Assembly (NCBI GenBank): GCA_041641375.1
Contig: JBEPYM010000111.1
Coordinates: 1 to 12,290, forward strand
DNA from: Paenibacillus_AK sp041641375
GTDB taxonomy: Bacteria; Bacillota; Bacilli; Paenibacillales; YIM-B00363
Direction: 5' to 3'
DNA length: 12,290 bases
How positions within the stretch are numbered: position 1 is the first letter of the stretch; each line of letters opens with the position of its first letter. The position numbers and the translations under genes are program-made. Under the pieces are notes generated by a model that saw only the letters and a program-made list of their open reading frames with translations, made no database searches and was not told the DNA's origin. Positions 7,023 through 12,001 of this stretch are shown here, piece after piece.

Positions 7023-8546
7023 CGCCCCCTGTTTTAATGGGTTTTGGAAATTGTAACTGATTTCGATTGAACCGTCTTCGTGAACGTCCACACGGTTAAT
7101 CATCTTGTGAATCATATCCCTAAGGATTTCCTCGTTGCTTACGTCTAGCGCGGCGAACTTCATTAACTCCGCCTTAAACGCTGATACTCGCGATTCTGTA
7201 TCGTGTTCGTGGGCGATTTCGGTTTGTAGTCGTGCCGCTCGTTCCTCCATTGCTTGGCGTTCGTTACTGACCGCCGCACAACAAGCATCGAACATCTCCT
7301 TTTTAATTTCGCCAGTAGTCCAGTTCCTCGTAAGCAGAACAAGTTCCTTATCCAGTTTGCTAATTTCTCGTTGAACCTTTTCATGCTCCTTAAAGGCATT
7401 GTTTTTCTTAATTCCTGCCCGTTCGATTGTTACGTCAACAAGGGATTGCATGTTCAACGAGTTATTAATCAAGTCCTTTAGGTGACCAAGAACAACCTGC
7501 TTTAGAGTGTCATGCTTGATGATGTGGGAGGAACACTTTCTAGTCGTGTTCTTTTGGTACGTTGAGCAGACATACGAGTGGCGGTCATTCTTGTAGTTCA
7601 TCCCTGCTCCGCAATCTGCGCAGAACGCTACCCTAGCGAATAGCGATTTGCGCCCCCTACCCCTGAACACTCTTACAGCTTTTTGCTTCATCTTCTCCTG
7701 AACGGCTTCAAACATCTCGCGAGTAATGAGCGGTTCATGTTGGTTGGGAATTACTATCCAATCATTTTCATCAATCTTATGCCGCTTCTTGTACCCCTTC
7801 TTTTGAAGATGGATTTTATCTTTACTATCCACCTTAGACCGCCCTTGTACTAGGTCGCCTATATAATGGCGGTTTGTCAGCATCAGGCGAATAGAGGAAT
7901 CATACCATTTCTTCGTGTTTTTTCTTGAAGGAAGCACGCCTATTTCATCGTTCAAGTAATTGGCTATCGCCTGAACGCCCATCCCTTTGTTTAGGTACAG
8001 GTCGAATATTAACTGGACGGTGGGGGCGTGAATAGGATTTGGAACTAATTTCCCCGGCTTTACTTTATCGTAGCCAAAGGGCGGCGTACCATGAAAGATG
8101 CCGTTTCGCGACTTTACGGCTATGCCCCAACTGACATTGTAAGAAGTATCTTCGCTCTGCCGTTGGTTTACGGCTGAAATAACCGTAAGTTGTAGCTCGT
8201 CTTTTATCTCGCCTTCTCTTGATGAAAACAGCATCACATCGTAGCTGTTAAGAGTTCGGACGATGTTTAGAGTGTCGGCAGTATCGCGAGATAGCCTAGA
8301 CAATGCTTTGATTAGAATTACATCAAAACGCTTCTTTTCTGCATCTCTCATAAGCCGCTTTAGTTCTTCGCGTTGGGCGGTGCTTGTGCCAGTAATGCCC
8401 TCATCGGCATATATGTCCACAAGTTCCCAACCTTTTTCTTTTATGTAGTTTTCAAAGTACGAGACTTGGCTTTCAAGGCTATCCTTCTGACTGTCGAGAC
8501 CTGTACTAACCCTAGCATATATTGCACATTTTACGGCACATCTCAT
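7020..8546 (-). CDS. Large serine recombinase (site-specific integrase)
   Basis: A 508-residue DNA recombinase that should cut and rejoin att sites through a phosphoserine link. Order: a resolvase catalytic domain (about 5-150) with CAIYARVSTG (nucleophile Ser14), DSLESQ, YADEGITGT and ALSRLSRDT carrying the catalytic arginines; a recombinase domain (about 155-290, GTPPFGYD...); a zinc ribbon with Cys309, Cys312, Cys327 and Cys338; a coiled-coil-prone stretch (about 385-450); and a C-terminal tail ending YNFQNPLKQGA. Length fits large serine recombinases of ICEs and phages. ATG 8546 is preferred over ATG 8552 because GGGGGAG (8554-8560) is 7 bases upstream and it makes an ATGA overlap with the preceding ORF. 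It is encoded at the element edge, antiparallel to rlmCD, as expected for the enzyme that performed the insertion. Confidence 0.95.
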   Translation of the reverse strand: MRCAVKCAIYARVSTGLDSQKDSLESQVSYFENYIKEKGWELVDIYADEGITGTSTAQREELKRLMRDAEKKRFDVILIKALSRLSRDTADTLNIVRTLNSYDVMLFSSREGEIKDELQLTVISAVNQRQSEDTSYNVSWGIAVKSRNGIFHGTPPFGYDKVKPGKLVPNPIHAPTVQLIFDLYLNKGMGVQAIANYLNDEIGVLPSRKNTKKWYDSSIRLMLTNRHYIGDLVQGRSKVDSKDKIHLQKKGYKKRHKIDENDWIVIPNQHEPLITREMFEAVQEKMKQKAVRVFRGRGRKSLFARVAFCADCGAGMNYKNDRHSYVCSTYQKNTTRKCSSHIIKHDTLKQVVLGHLKDLINNSLNMQSLVDVTIERAGIKKNNAFKEHEKVQREISKLDKELVLLTRNWTTGEIKKEMFDACCAAVSNERQAMEERAARLQTEIAHEHDTESRVSAFKAELMKFAALDVSNEEILRDMIHKMINRVDVHEDGSIEISYNFQNPLKQGA

Positions 8547-8725
8547 GCGCATTCTCCCCCTTTGGAAGCATGTTTTTGAGATGTGACAGTATTCGCTTGT
8601 ATATTATCGTATGATTGTATATTATCGTATGATTGCTCAATCAGTGTGTCAATACGGGATTTTAGCAGTTCTAGCATTAAGTCTTGAATGTTATTTTCCT
8701 TTGCGAACTTGATAGATACGTTCAT
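8543..8725 (-). CDS. Small protein upstream of the recombinase (copy A)
   Basis: A 60-residue, charged, helix-prone protein that I cannot assign to a family. The core (about 10-35) reads ENNIQDLMLELLKSRIDTLI, and the tail contains a duplicated SYDNIQ unit made by an 18-bp tandem repeat. Its stop overlaps the recombinase start (ATGA at 8543-8546), and its last codons form the recombinase SD, so the two are probably translated together. It is nearly the same as the next ORF upstream: 29 of the first 35 residues are identical. Tight coupling to a serine recombinase makes an accessory or directionality role possible, but this is inference. An SD is present as the G-run at 8733-8741, 7 bases before the ATG. 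Confidence 0.72.
   Translation of the reverse strand: MNVSIKFAKENNIQDLMLELLKSRIDTLIEQSYDNIQSYDNIQANTVTSQKHASKGGECA
8598..8633. repeat. 18-bp perfect tandem repeat inside copy A
   Basis: TGTATATTATCGTATGAT occurs twice back to back (8598-8615 and 8616-8633). It is a multiple of three, so it duplicates six residues (SYDNIQ) without a frameshift. Copy B has only one degenerate version of this unit. Confidence 0.95.
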
Positions 8726-8916
8726 TATGTCTCCCCCCCCCTTGCGTTCTTGCTATTTATGGTCGTTGCAAGGGTCGGAGAAGGTGCNNNNNNNNNNGTA
8801 TTCGCTTGATTATTATCGTAAGACTGCTCAATCAAAGTGTCAATACGAGATTTCAAGAGTTCGAGCATTAGGTTTTGAATGTTGTTCTCGTTCGTGAACT
8901 TGCAGGTTACTTTCAT
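8725..8916 (-). CDS. Small protein upstream of the recombinase (copy B, contains gap)
   Basis: A paralogue of the next ORF: residues 1-35 differ from it at only six positions (2, 4, 5, 8, 9 and 15). The first part (ATG 8916 to about 8798) is solid. After that the frame crosses the run of N (8788-8797), and the reading beyond the gap (...NARGGET) holds only if the gap length is right. The stop TAA and the ATG of copy A share a base (TAATG), so all three genes may form one coupled unit. The SD is a GAGGGGG stretch about 10 bases before the ATG. No family is recognised; it is small, charged and predicted helical. The tandem duplication suggests either subfunction or an assembly artefact around the gap. 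Confidence 0.6.
   Translation of the reverse strand: MKVTCKFTNENNIQNLMLELLKSRIDTLIEQSYDNNQANXXXXAPSPTLATTINSKNARGGET
8733..8741. repeat. Run of nine C (nine G on the coding strand)
   Basis: The homopolymer encodes the Gly-Gly near the end of copy B and serves as the SD for copy A. It is a slippage-prone tract: a one-base change would alter the end of copy B and the spacing to copy A's start. It is also a common place for sequencing errors. Confidence 0.9.
8788..8797. other. Assembly gap (10 N)
   Basis: Ten unknown bases inside the duplicated small-ORF region. Ten is a customary placeholder length, so the real distance may differ and the sequence on either side may be a mis-join between the two near-identical copies. 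Confidence 0.95.
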
Positions 8917-9282
8917 CTATGACTACCCCCTCGGCATTTTCACAGTAACCATCGCGCCAAGGTAATAAATAATTGCGTTGGAATGCTTAATATTATTCGG
9001 AGGGCGTTATTACCTCATTTAATTGAGTACACCGCGCATTCAAAATGCAAAATGCTCTGATGTAATCTCTGCATCTATAAAATATGAAGTTGCCGTTTAG
9101 TGCAGAATTGGCTAGAAAAGGGTATGCTTCGTGCTCTCGGGGGTCTAATGAGTTGATTTGAAGTGGTAATATTTCAGGATTGTATATTGAACATCAGCCG
9201 TCTACATTTCCTCGTTATTTTAATCAAATGGCTACTTATATTGAAAATGATTCAAAAATCCAATGACAGGGGGTAAACTCCG
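8917..9282. other. Divergent regulatory region of the element
   Basis: This 366-bp stretch lies between the leftward recombinase operon and the rightward HTH operon and should contain both promoters; no strong -35/-10 pair is evident. It holds an inverted repeat GGTAATAA/TTATTACC (8961-8968 with 9007-9014) that encloses ATTGCGTTGGAAT (8972-8984), a one-base-longer relative of the 13-bp repeats at 11858-11969. It also has a 13-bp palindrome GCATTCAAAATGC (9036-9048). The repeats are consistent with binding sites for element regulators or a recombinase. Confidence 0.55.
9084..9266 (+). pseudogene. Possible decayed ORF
   Basis: One frame from ATG 9084 reads 25 codons (MKLPFSAELARKGY...), meets TGA at 9159-9161, then runs another 34 codons (...FPRYFNQMATYIENDSKIQ) to TGA at 9264-9266. 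The second half reads like an ordinary protein C-terminus. No family is recognised and no SD is evident, so this could be chance. It ends just before the SD of the first HTH gene. Confidence 0.2.
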
Positions 9283-9459
9283 ATGGAACGCCTTTATTCG
9301 CTGAAAGAAGTGGCGGAAGTATTGTCGCTCTCCTACGCGACAGTTTACAGGATGGTCAATGACGGTACGCTTCCGAGTACAAAAGTTGGCGGTTCAATCC
9401 GTGTAACTCAAGAATGTCTAAGGAAATTCATACTGGAAAACACCAAAGGGGGCATCTGA
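9283..9459 (+). CDS. Excisionase/MerR-like HTH protein 1
   Basis: A 58-residue protein that is essentially one HTH_17 (winged-helix, excisionase-type) domain: LYSLKEVAEVLSLSYATVYRMV (4-25) is the HTH, and the GTLPSTKVGGSIRV stretch forms the wing. Such proteins bind short DNA sites and act as excisionases/recombination directionality factors or as small repressors. A strong SD (AGGGGG, 9268-9273) lies 9 bases before the ATG. It is the first gene of the rightward set, 4 bp before the next gene, and faces away from the serine recombinase operon. Confidence 0.85.
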   Translation: MERLYSLKEVAEVLSLSYATVYRMVNDGTLPSTKVGGSIRVTQECLRKFILENTKGGI

Positions 9460-9463
9460 GGGT

Positions 9464-9664
9464 ATGAACGATGTGGGAAAATATCTAGGTCGCCTTTACT
9501 CCGCCGATGAAGTAGCTAAATTGCTGAACATTGATATGAATACTTGCTATAAATGGCTTGGAGAAGGTCGAATTAGAGCTATGAAATTGGCAGGTACATT
9601 ATGGCGCGTAAGAGAAGCCGATTTATGGGCTTTTGTGGAGCAATCCACTAATGAAAGGAGATGA
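9464..9664 (+). CDS. Excisionase/MerR-like HTH protein 2
   Basis: A 66-residue HTH_17-type protein: RLYSADEVAKLLNIDMNTCY (10-29) is the HTH core, followed by KWLGEGRIRAMKLAGTLWRV (30-49) as recognition helix and wing, then ADLWAFVEQS. It has the same layout as the preceding protein with clearly different recognition-helix residues, so a different DNA site is expected. The ATG at 9464 has AAAGGGGG 11 bases upstream; GTG 9473, with AGGG 10 bases upstream, is an alternative that removes three residues. The role is probably as for its neighbours: excision or control within the element. Confidence 0.85.
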   Translation: MNDVGKYLGRLYSADEVAKLLNIDMNTCYKWLGEGRIRAMKLAGTLWRVREADLWAFVEQSTNERR

Positions 9665-9914
9665 TGAACACTTGAAAAAATATTGGTCGTTATCGAGCAT
9701 CGCATACCTGCTGACTTCAAACTCCCGAAGCCGAATCTTTACCGAAGATTCGGTATATCGAATGGTACGAGAAGATAAGCTTCATGCCGAACGCATTGCA
9801 GGAAACGTGAGAGGTCATGGGAAATACGCCTTACAAGTCGAGGAAGAACAATTGAAGGCTGACTTAGCCGCAATGGGATATGACGCTGATGCGCTCATTC
9901 CCAAGTTAGAATAG
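9651..9914 (+). CDS. Excisionase-like HTH protein 3, divergent
   Basis: About 87 residues. YWSLSSIAYLLTSN aligns with the HTH start of its neighbours. A six- to eight-residue insertion (SRSRIFTE) then separates the two helices before DSVYRMVREDKLHAERIAG, followed by a basic GNVRGHGKYALQV wing and a C-terminal helix (EEEQLKADLAAMGYDADAL). I read it as a diverged HTH_17-like DNA-binding protein. The start is uncertain: ATG 9651 has GGAG 10 bases upstream, whereas TTG 9672 has AGGAG (9656-9660) 11 bases upstream and would drop seven residues. It overlaps the end of the preceding gene if ATG 9651 is used. Confidence 0.75.
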   Translation: MKGDDEHLKKYWSLSSIAYLLTSNSRSRIFTEDSVYRMVREDKLHAERIAGNVRGHGKYALQVEEEQLKADLAAMGYDADALIPKLE

Positions 9915-9951
9915 CCGCCCGAATGTCCGAACGGAAAATGAACGCGAGAAA

Positions 9952-9977
9952 GCCCCTGCTGAGTCAGTGGCAGGGGC
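9952..9977. terminator. GC-rich hairpin after the first HTH set
   Basis: GCCCCTGC (9952-9959) pairs perfectly with GCAGGGGC (9970-9977) around a 10-base loop. There is no T-run after it on the plus strand (ATAAAG follows), so it may be a weak terminator or an mRNA-stabilising stem. Confidence 0.5.
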
Positions 9978-10029
9978 ATAAAGAAGGACGTGTATCTTAA
10001 TTATAAGCACTTCCCTTCGCAACTAAACG

Positions 10030-10070
10030 CCTTCACGCAACGATTCCTAGTGTGTGAAGGTTATTTTTTT
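10030..10070 (+). terminator. Intrinsic terminator before HTH gene 4
   Basis: CCTTCAC (10030-10036) pairs with GTGAAGG (10054-10060) around a 17-base loop, directly followed by TTATTTTTTT. It either ends the 9283-9914 transcript or, if a promoter lies between 9977 and 10030, acts as an attenuator in the leader of the genes from 10116. A TATAAG at about 10002-10007 has no convincing -35. Confidence 0.72.
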
Positions 10071-10115
10071 GCCTTCTGTTGTCATTAACTTATTCCACTC
10101 TAAGGGGGAACAGAA

Positions 10116-10307
10116 ATGAAAGAAATATTAAGTCGTAAAGAAGCCGCCAAAGCCGCAGGAGTCAGTTCAAGAACGATTCTGAGGGCAATACAAGCCCGTC
10201 AGCTAGACGCTGTGAAATTAGGAGAGGGAAGGACTTGCGCATATCTAATTGAGCGTCAAGCCCTGAATAATTATTCTGAGAAGAGGAAGGGGCGTGTAAT
10301 TCAATGA
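10116..10307 (+). CDS. Excisionase/MerR-like HTH protein 4
   Basis: A 63-residue HTH_17-type protein: ILSRKEAAKAAGVSSRTILRAI (4-25) is the HTH and QLDAVKLGEGRTCAYLI (29-45) the wing. SD AAGGGGG ends 8 bases before the ATG. It is separated from the other three HTH genes by a strong terminator and overlaps the next gene by ATGA (10304-10307), so it is co-expressed with the HTH_36 protein rather than with the earlier genes. It may bind the repeats downstream or act as a directionality factor; both are inference. Confidence 0.85.
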   Translation: MKEILSRKEAAKAAGVSSRTILRAIQARQLDAVKLGEGRTCAYLIERQALNNYSEKRKGRVIQ

Positions 10308-10924
10308 TGACGAAAAAATTCAATGAAAACAGGGAAGCCGCTTGTGATTTCCTAAGTCGCATTGCTAAAGACACTAGCTTTACTGAGCATCATAAGGGCT
10401 TTACGACAGTACCACAGAAAATTCATAGGTGCTATGGACTTAGCACGTATGAGCGTATGATATTAACTGACCTGTTTGGATTCATGGGTAATAATCACCT
10501 GTGCTATCCGTCTCAAGAAACGCTAGCGAGGAATACTGGTTGCAGTTCTAAAACAATCGGAAGGTACTTAGAAGCGCTTGAGAAAAAAGGTCTTATCCTG
10601 ATTAGCAATAGTCAAAAGCATCACACCTATTACCTTCCGAATGACTTGCATAAGAATCCCCACATACTGATGTCGGAGAAAACACATGAGTTCGTCAATG
10701 AGGTACGGGAAACTGTTAATGACAGTAATCTAAGCCTTTGGGTAAAGAGTATTGTCGGTGGAGAAGGCTTCAACAGGTATCTTGAAAGATTGTCGCGCCT
10801 AATGAAACATGAGTTTAGTTTCAGCAGGGGTGAAGATGAAAAACGTTGTTTAGCCGAATACAAGCAGTATCTATCGGACGAGTACGCTAAGAAATTCATA
10901 GCAACAGAAACTAAGTCCGAGTAG
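10304..10924 (+). CDS. HTH_36 helix-turn-helix protein, possible replication initiator
   Basis: A 206-residue protein. The central part (about 48-112) is a winged helix of the HTH_36 type seen in plasmid and phage replication proteins: LSTYERMILTDLFGFM, CYPSQETLARNTGCSSKTIG (recognition helix), RYLEALEKKGLI, then a wing with KHHTYYL. The N-terminal 45 residues are charged, and the C-terminal 80 (NRYLERLSRLMKHE...) are helical with no recognised fold. Many proteins with this domain open DNA replication on small replicons, but others are simple regulators; there is no catalytic motif. It begins with an ATGA overlap on the preceding gene and is followed at once by a repeat-dense non-coding region, a layout typical of an initiator gene next to its origin. 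Confidence 0.75.
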   Translation: MMTKKFNENREAACDFLSRIAKDTSFTEHHKGFTTVPQKIHRCYGLSTYERMILTDLFGFMGNNHLCYPSQETLARNTGCSSKTIGRYLEALEKKGLILISNSQKHHTYYLPNDLHKNPHILMSEKTHEFVNEVRETVNDSNLSLWVKSIVGGEGFNRYLERLSRLMKHEFSFSRGEDEKRCLAEYKQYLSDEYAKKFIATETKSE

Positions 10925-11151
10925 CAGACTCTACGACCGCAATAACAGACTCCCTGACACGATACCTGTCACAAAGTCCAATGTGCTACATTAACTTGTG
11001 ACAAAAAGACTTTCTGTCTGTAATTTGGACTTAAAGTCTGCTATTAGTGCAGGGAGTCTATTATTGAGAATCAATGTCGGCGGTATAGGACACAAAGTCT
11101 GAGTAATAAGAATCAAGATAAAGAATCATTCAAACAATCACAAGAGAATCA
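10922..11151. repeat. Repeat-dense non-coding region, origin-like
   Basis: Several overlapping repeat sets in about 230 bp. Inverted pairs: TAGCAGACT (10922-10930) with AGTCTGCTA (11035-11043), 9/9; 10941-10956 with 11050-11065, 15/16; TGTCACAA (10967-10974) with TTGTGACA (10996-11003), 8/8; AAGTCCAA (10974-10981) with TTGGACTT (11025-11032), 8/8; and the palindrome GACTTAAAGTC (11028-11038). The core AGACT/AGTCT occurs at 10926, 10947, 11007, 11035, 11055 and 11096. Direct repeats AGAATCA start at 11067, 11109, 11122 and 11145. The region follows a HTH_36 gene, so an iteron-type origin or regulator-binding array is plausible. Confidence 0.6.
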
Positions 11152-11172
11152 TCTTGAAAAAGAAACAGGCTT

Positions 11173-11204
11173 CGCCCTTGGGGCGGCAAGACTATTATTA
11201 TTTT
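11173..11204. terminator. Short GC hairpin between convergent genes
   Basis: CGCCC (11173-11177) pairs with GGGCG (11181-11185) over a 3-base loop, followed after a few bases by an ATTATTATTTT run on the plus strand; on the minus strand a TTTCTTTTT tract lies beyond it. It sits between the convergent genes at 10304 and 11233 and may end both transcripts weakly. Confidence 0.4.
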
Positions 11205-11232
11205 CTTGAATAAAGTTCAATTGAGCATCTCT

Positions 11233-11730
11233 TCACAGTGATTTCCCAAGATTTTTCAATCTCCTGCTTTCCGATTCCGCCAAGTGTGGCACCGCCGCCT
11301 TTATCAAGGCTTTCATTGAACCGAAGCGTTTTCCGGTAAAAGGGCAGATGAAGTTGGGCTTTACTTCTAATTGTGCTGTTTCCATCCCCTTCGGGAATAG
11401 TATCCTTAGGAAAGTCGCTTTCGCCCCTTCTAATACCTCAGGGGCGGCTGATTTCTCAAAGTTAGAAAAGATACTCCAATATTCTTCCACTTCCTTCCTG
11501 TTCATCCCTTTATGAATGGGGTTATCTGACTCAGAATGAATTTCTGTTTCGGATGTAGTCTCTATGACTGGGGTTACCTTATTCATAAGACTTTGCAGGT
11601 ATGCCGCTATGGTCTGTTCTCCTGAATCTTCGATTCGTTGCCATTCCTCAGCCGATAACGTGAGCGATACTTTACGAGTTATCCCCTGCGCCTTCCGTCC
11701 TGCCCCTTCTCTTTTTCCGCCGCGCGGCAT
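11233..11730 (-). CDS. Ribbon-helix-helix-like DNA-binding protein with GGKREGAGRK N-terminus
   Basis: A 165-residue protein. It opens with PRGGKREGAGRK, a basic Gly/Arg stretch common at the start of phage and plasmid DNA-binding proteins. Then comes KVSLTLSAEEWQRIEDSGEQTIAAYLQSLM (about 20-50), which has the strand-helix-helix pattern of ribbon-helix-helix repressors. An acidic linker leads to a C-terminal part (about 120-165) with FICPFTGKRFGSMKALIKAAVPHL that I do not recognise. ATG 11730 is chosen because GAGGTGG (11736-11742) lies 5 bases upstream; a GTG at 11739 overlaps that SD. It runs leftward toward the repeat region, and its promoter carries an inverted repeat, so autoregulation and a copy-number or partition role are possible but unproven. 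Confidence 0.75.
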   Translation of the reverse strand: MPRGGKREGAGRKAQGITRKVSLTLSAEEWQRIEDSGEQTIAAYLQSLMNKVTPVIETTSETEIHSESDNPIHKGMNRKEVEEYWSIFSNFEKSAAPEVLEGAKATFLRILFPKGMETAQLEVKPNFICPFTGKRFGSMKALIKAAVPHLAESESRRLKNLGKSL

Positions 11731-11751
11731 AATAACCACCTCTAATGAAAT

Positions 11752-11799
11752 AAGTTACTTGTATCATATCACCTTCTGCCAATACGATTCAAGTAACTT
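11752..11799 (-). promoter_or_regulatory. Promoter and inverted-repeat operator of the RHH-like gene
   Basis: Minus-strand TTGAAT (11787-11792) and TATGAT (11763-11768) are 18 bp apart, a good sigma-A-type promoter. A perfect 10-bp inverted repeat, AAGTTACTTG (11752-11761) and CAAGTAACTT (11790-11799), flanks it: one arm covers the start-site side of the -10 and the other overlaps the -35. This is the geometry of an autorepression operator. Confidence 0.65.
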
Positions 11800-11823
11800 T
11801 ATTCATAGGCGTATTTCATAGTA

Positions 11824-11852
11824 TTGTTTTCAGCACTGTTTTATTATATAAG
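11824..11852 (+). promoter_or_regulatory. Promoter of the tyrosine recombinase
   Basis: TTGTTT (11824-11829) and TATAAG (11847-11852) with a 17-bp spacer. The predicted start site falls at the first copies of the 13-bp repeat, about 140 bp before the gene start. A second possible pair, TTGCGT (11873-11878) and TATTAT (11897-11902), has an 18-bp spacer. Confidence 0.5.
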
Positions 11853-11857
11853 GAATA

Positions 11858-11969
11858 TATTGCGTGGAATTATTGCGTGGAATATAAATTCCATGCTATT
11901 ATATAGCTATCAGAGGAAAAGAATTTGGCAAAATGGACGAATTAACAGCAATAAAATATTGCGTGGAAT
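11858..11969. repeat. Three exact 13-bp repeats before the tyrosine recombinase
   Basis: TATTGCGTGGAAT occurs at 11858-11870, directly again at 11871-11883, and at 11957-11969. An inverted near-copy, ATTCCATGC (11888-11896), faces the second copy, giving GCGTGGAAT-ATAA-ATTCCATGC with one mismatch. The tandem pair overlaps the predicted transcription start. The sites may bind a repressor or the recombinase itself. Confidence 0.85.
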
Positions 11970-12001
11970 TATCTAACGCCATTATCAAGGGGGAAACCAG
12001 T

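Noticed and set aside
9633..9650. ATG 9633 as start of HTH gene 3
   Set aside because: It has no SD and lies deep inside the preceding gene; ATG 9651 or TTG 9672 has better signals.
10116..10374. Minus-strand ORF opposite HTH gene 4 (10162-10374)
   Set aside because: Shadow of two clear plus-strand HTH genes joined by an ATGA overlap.
11858..11969. 13-bp repeats as a CRISPR remnant
   Set aside because: The units are too short, two are directly adjacent with no spacer, and there are no cas genes.
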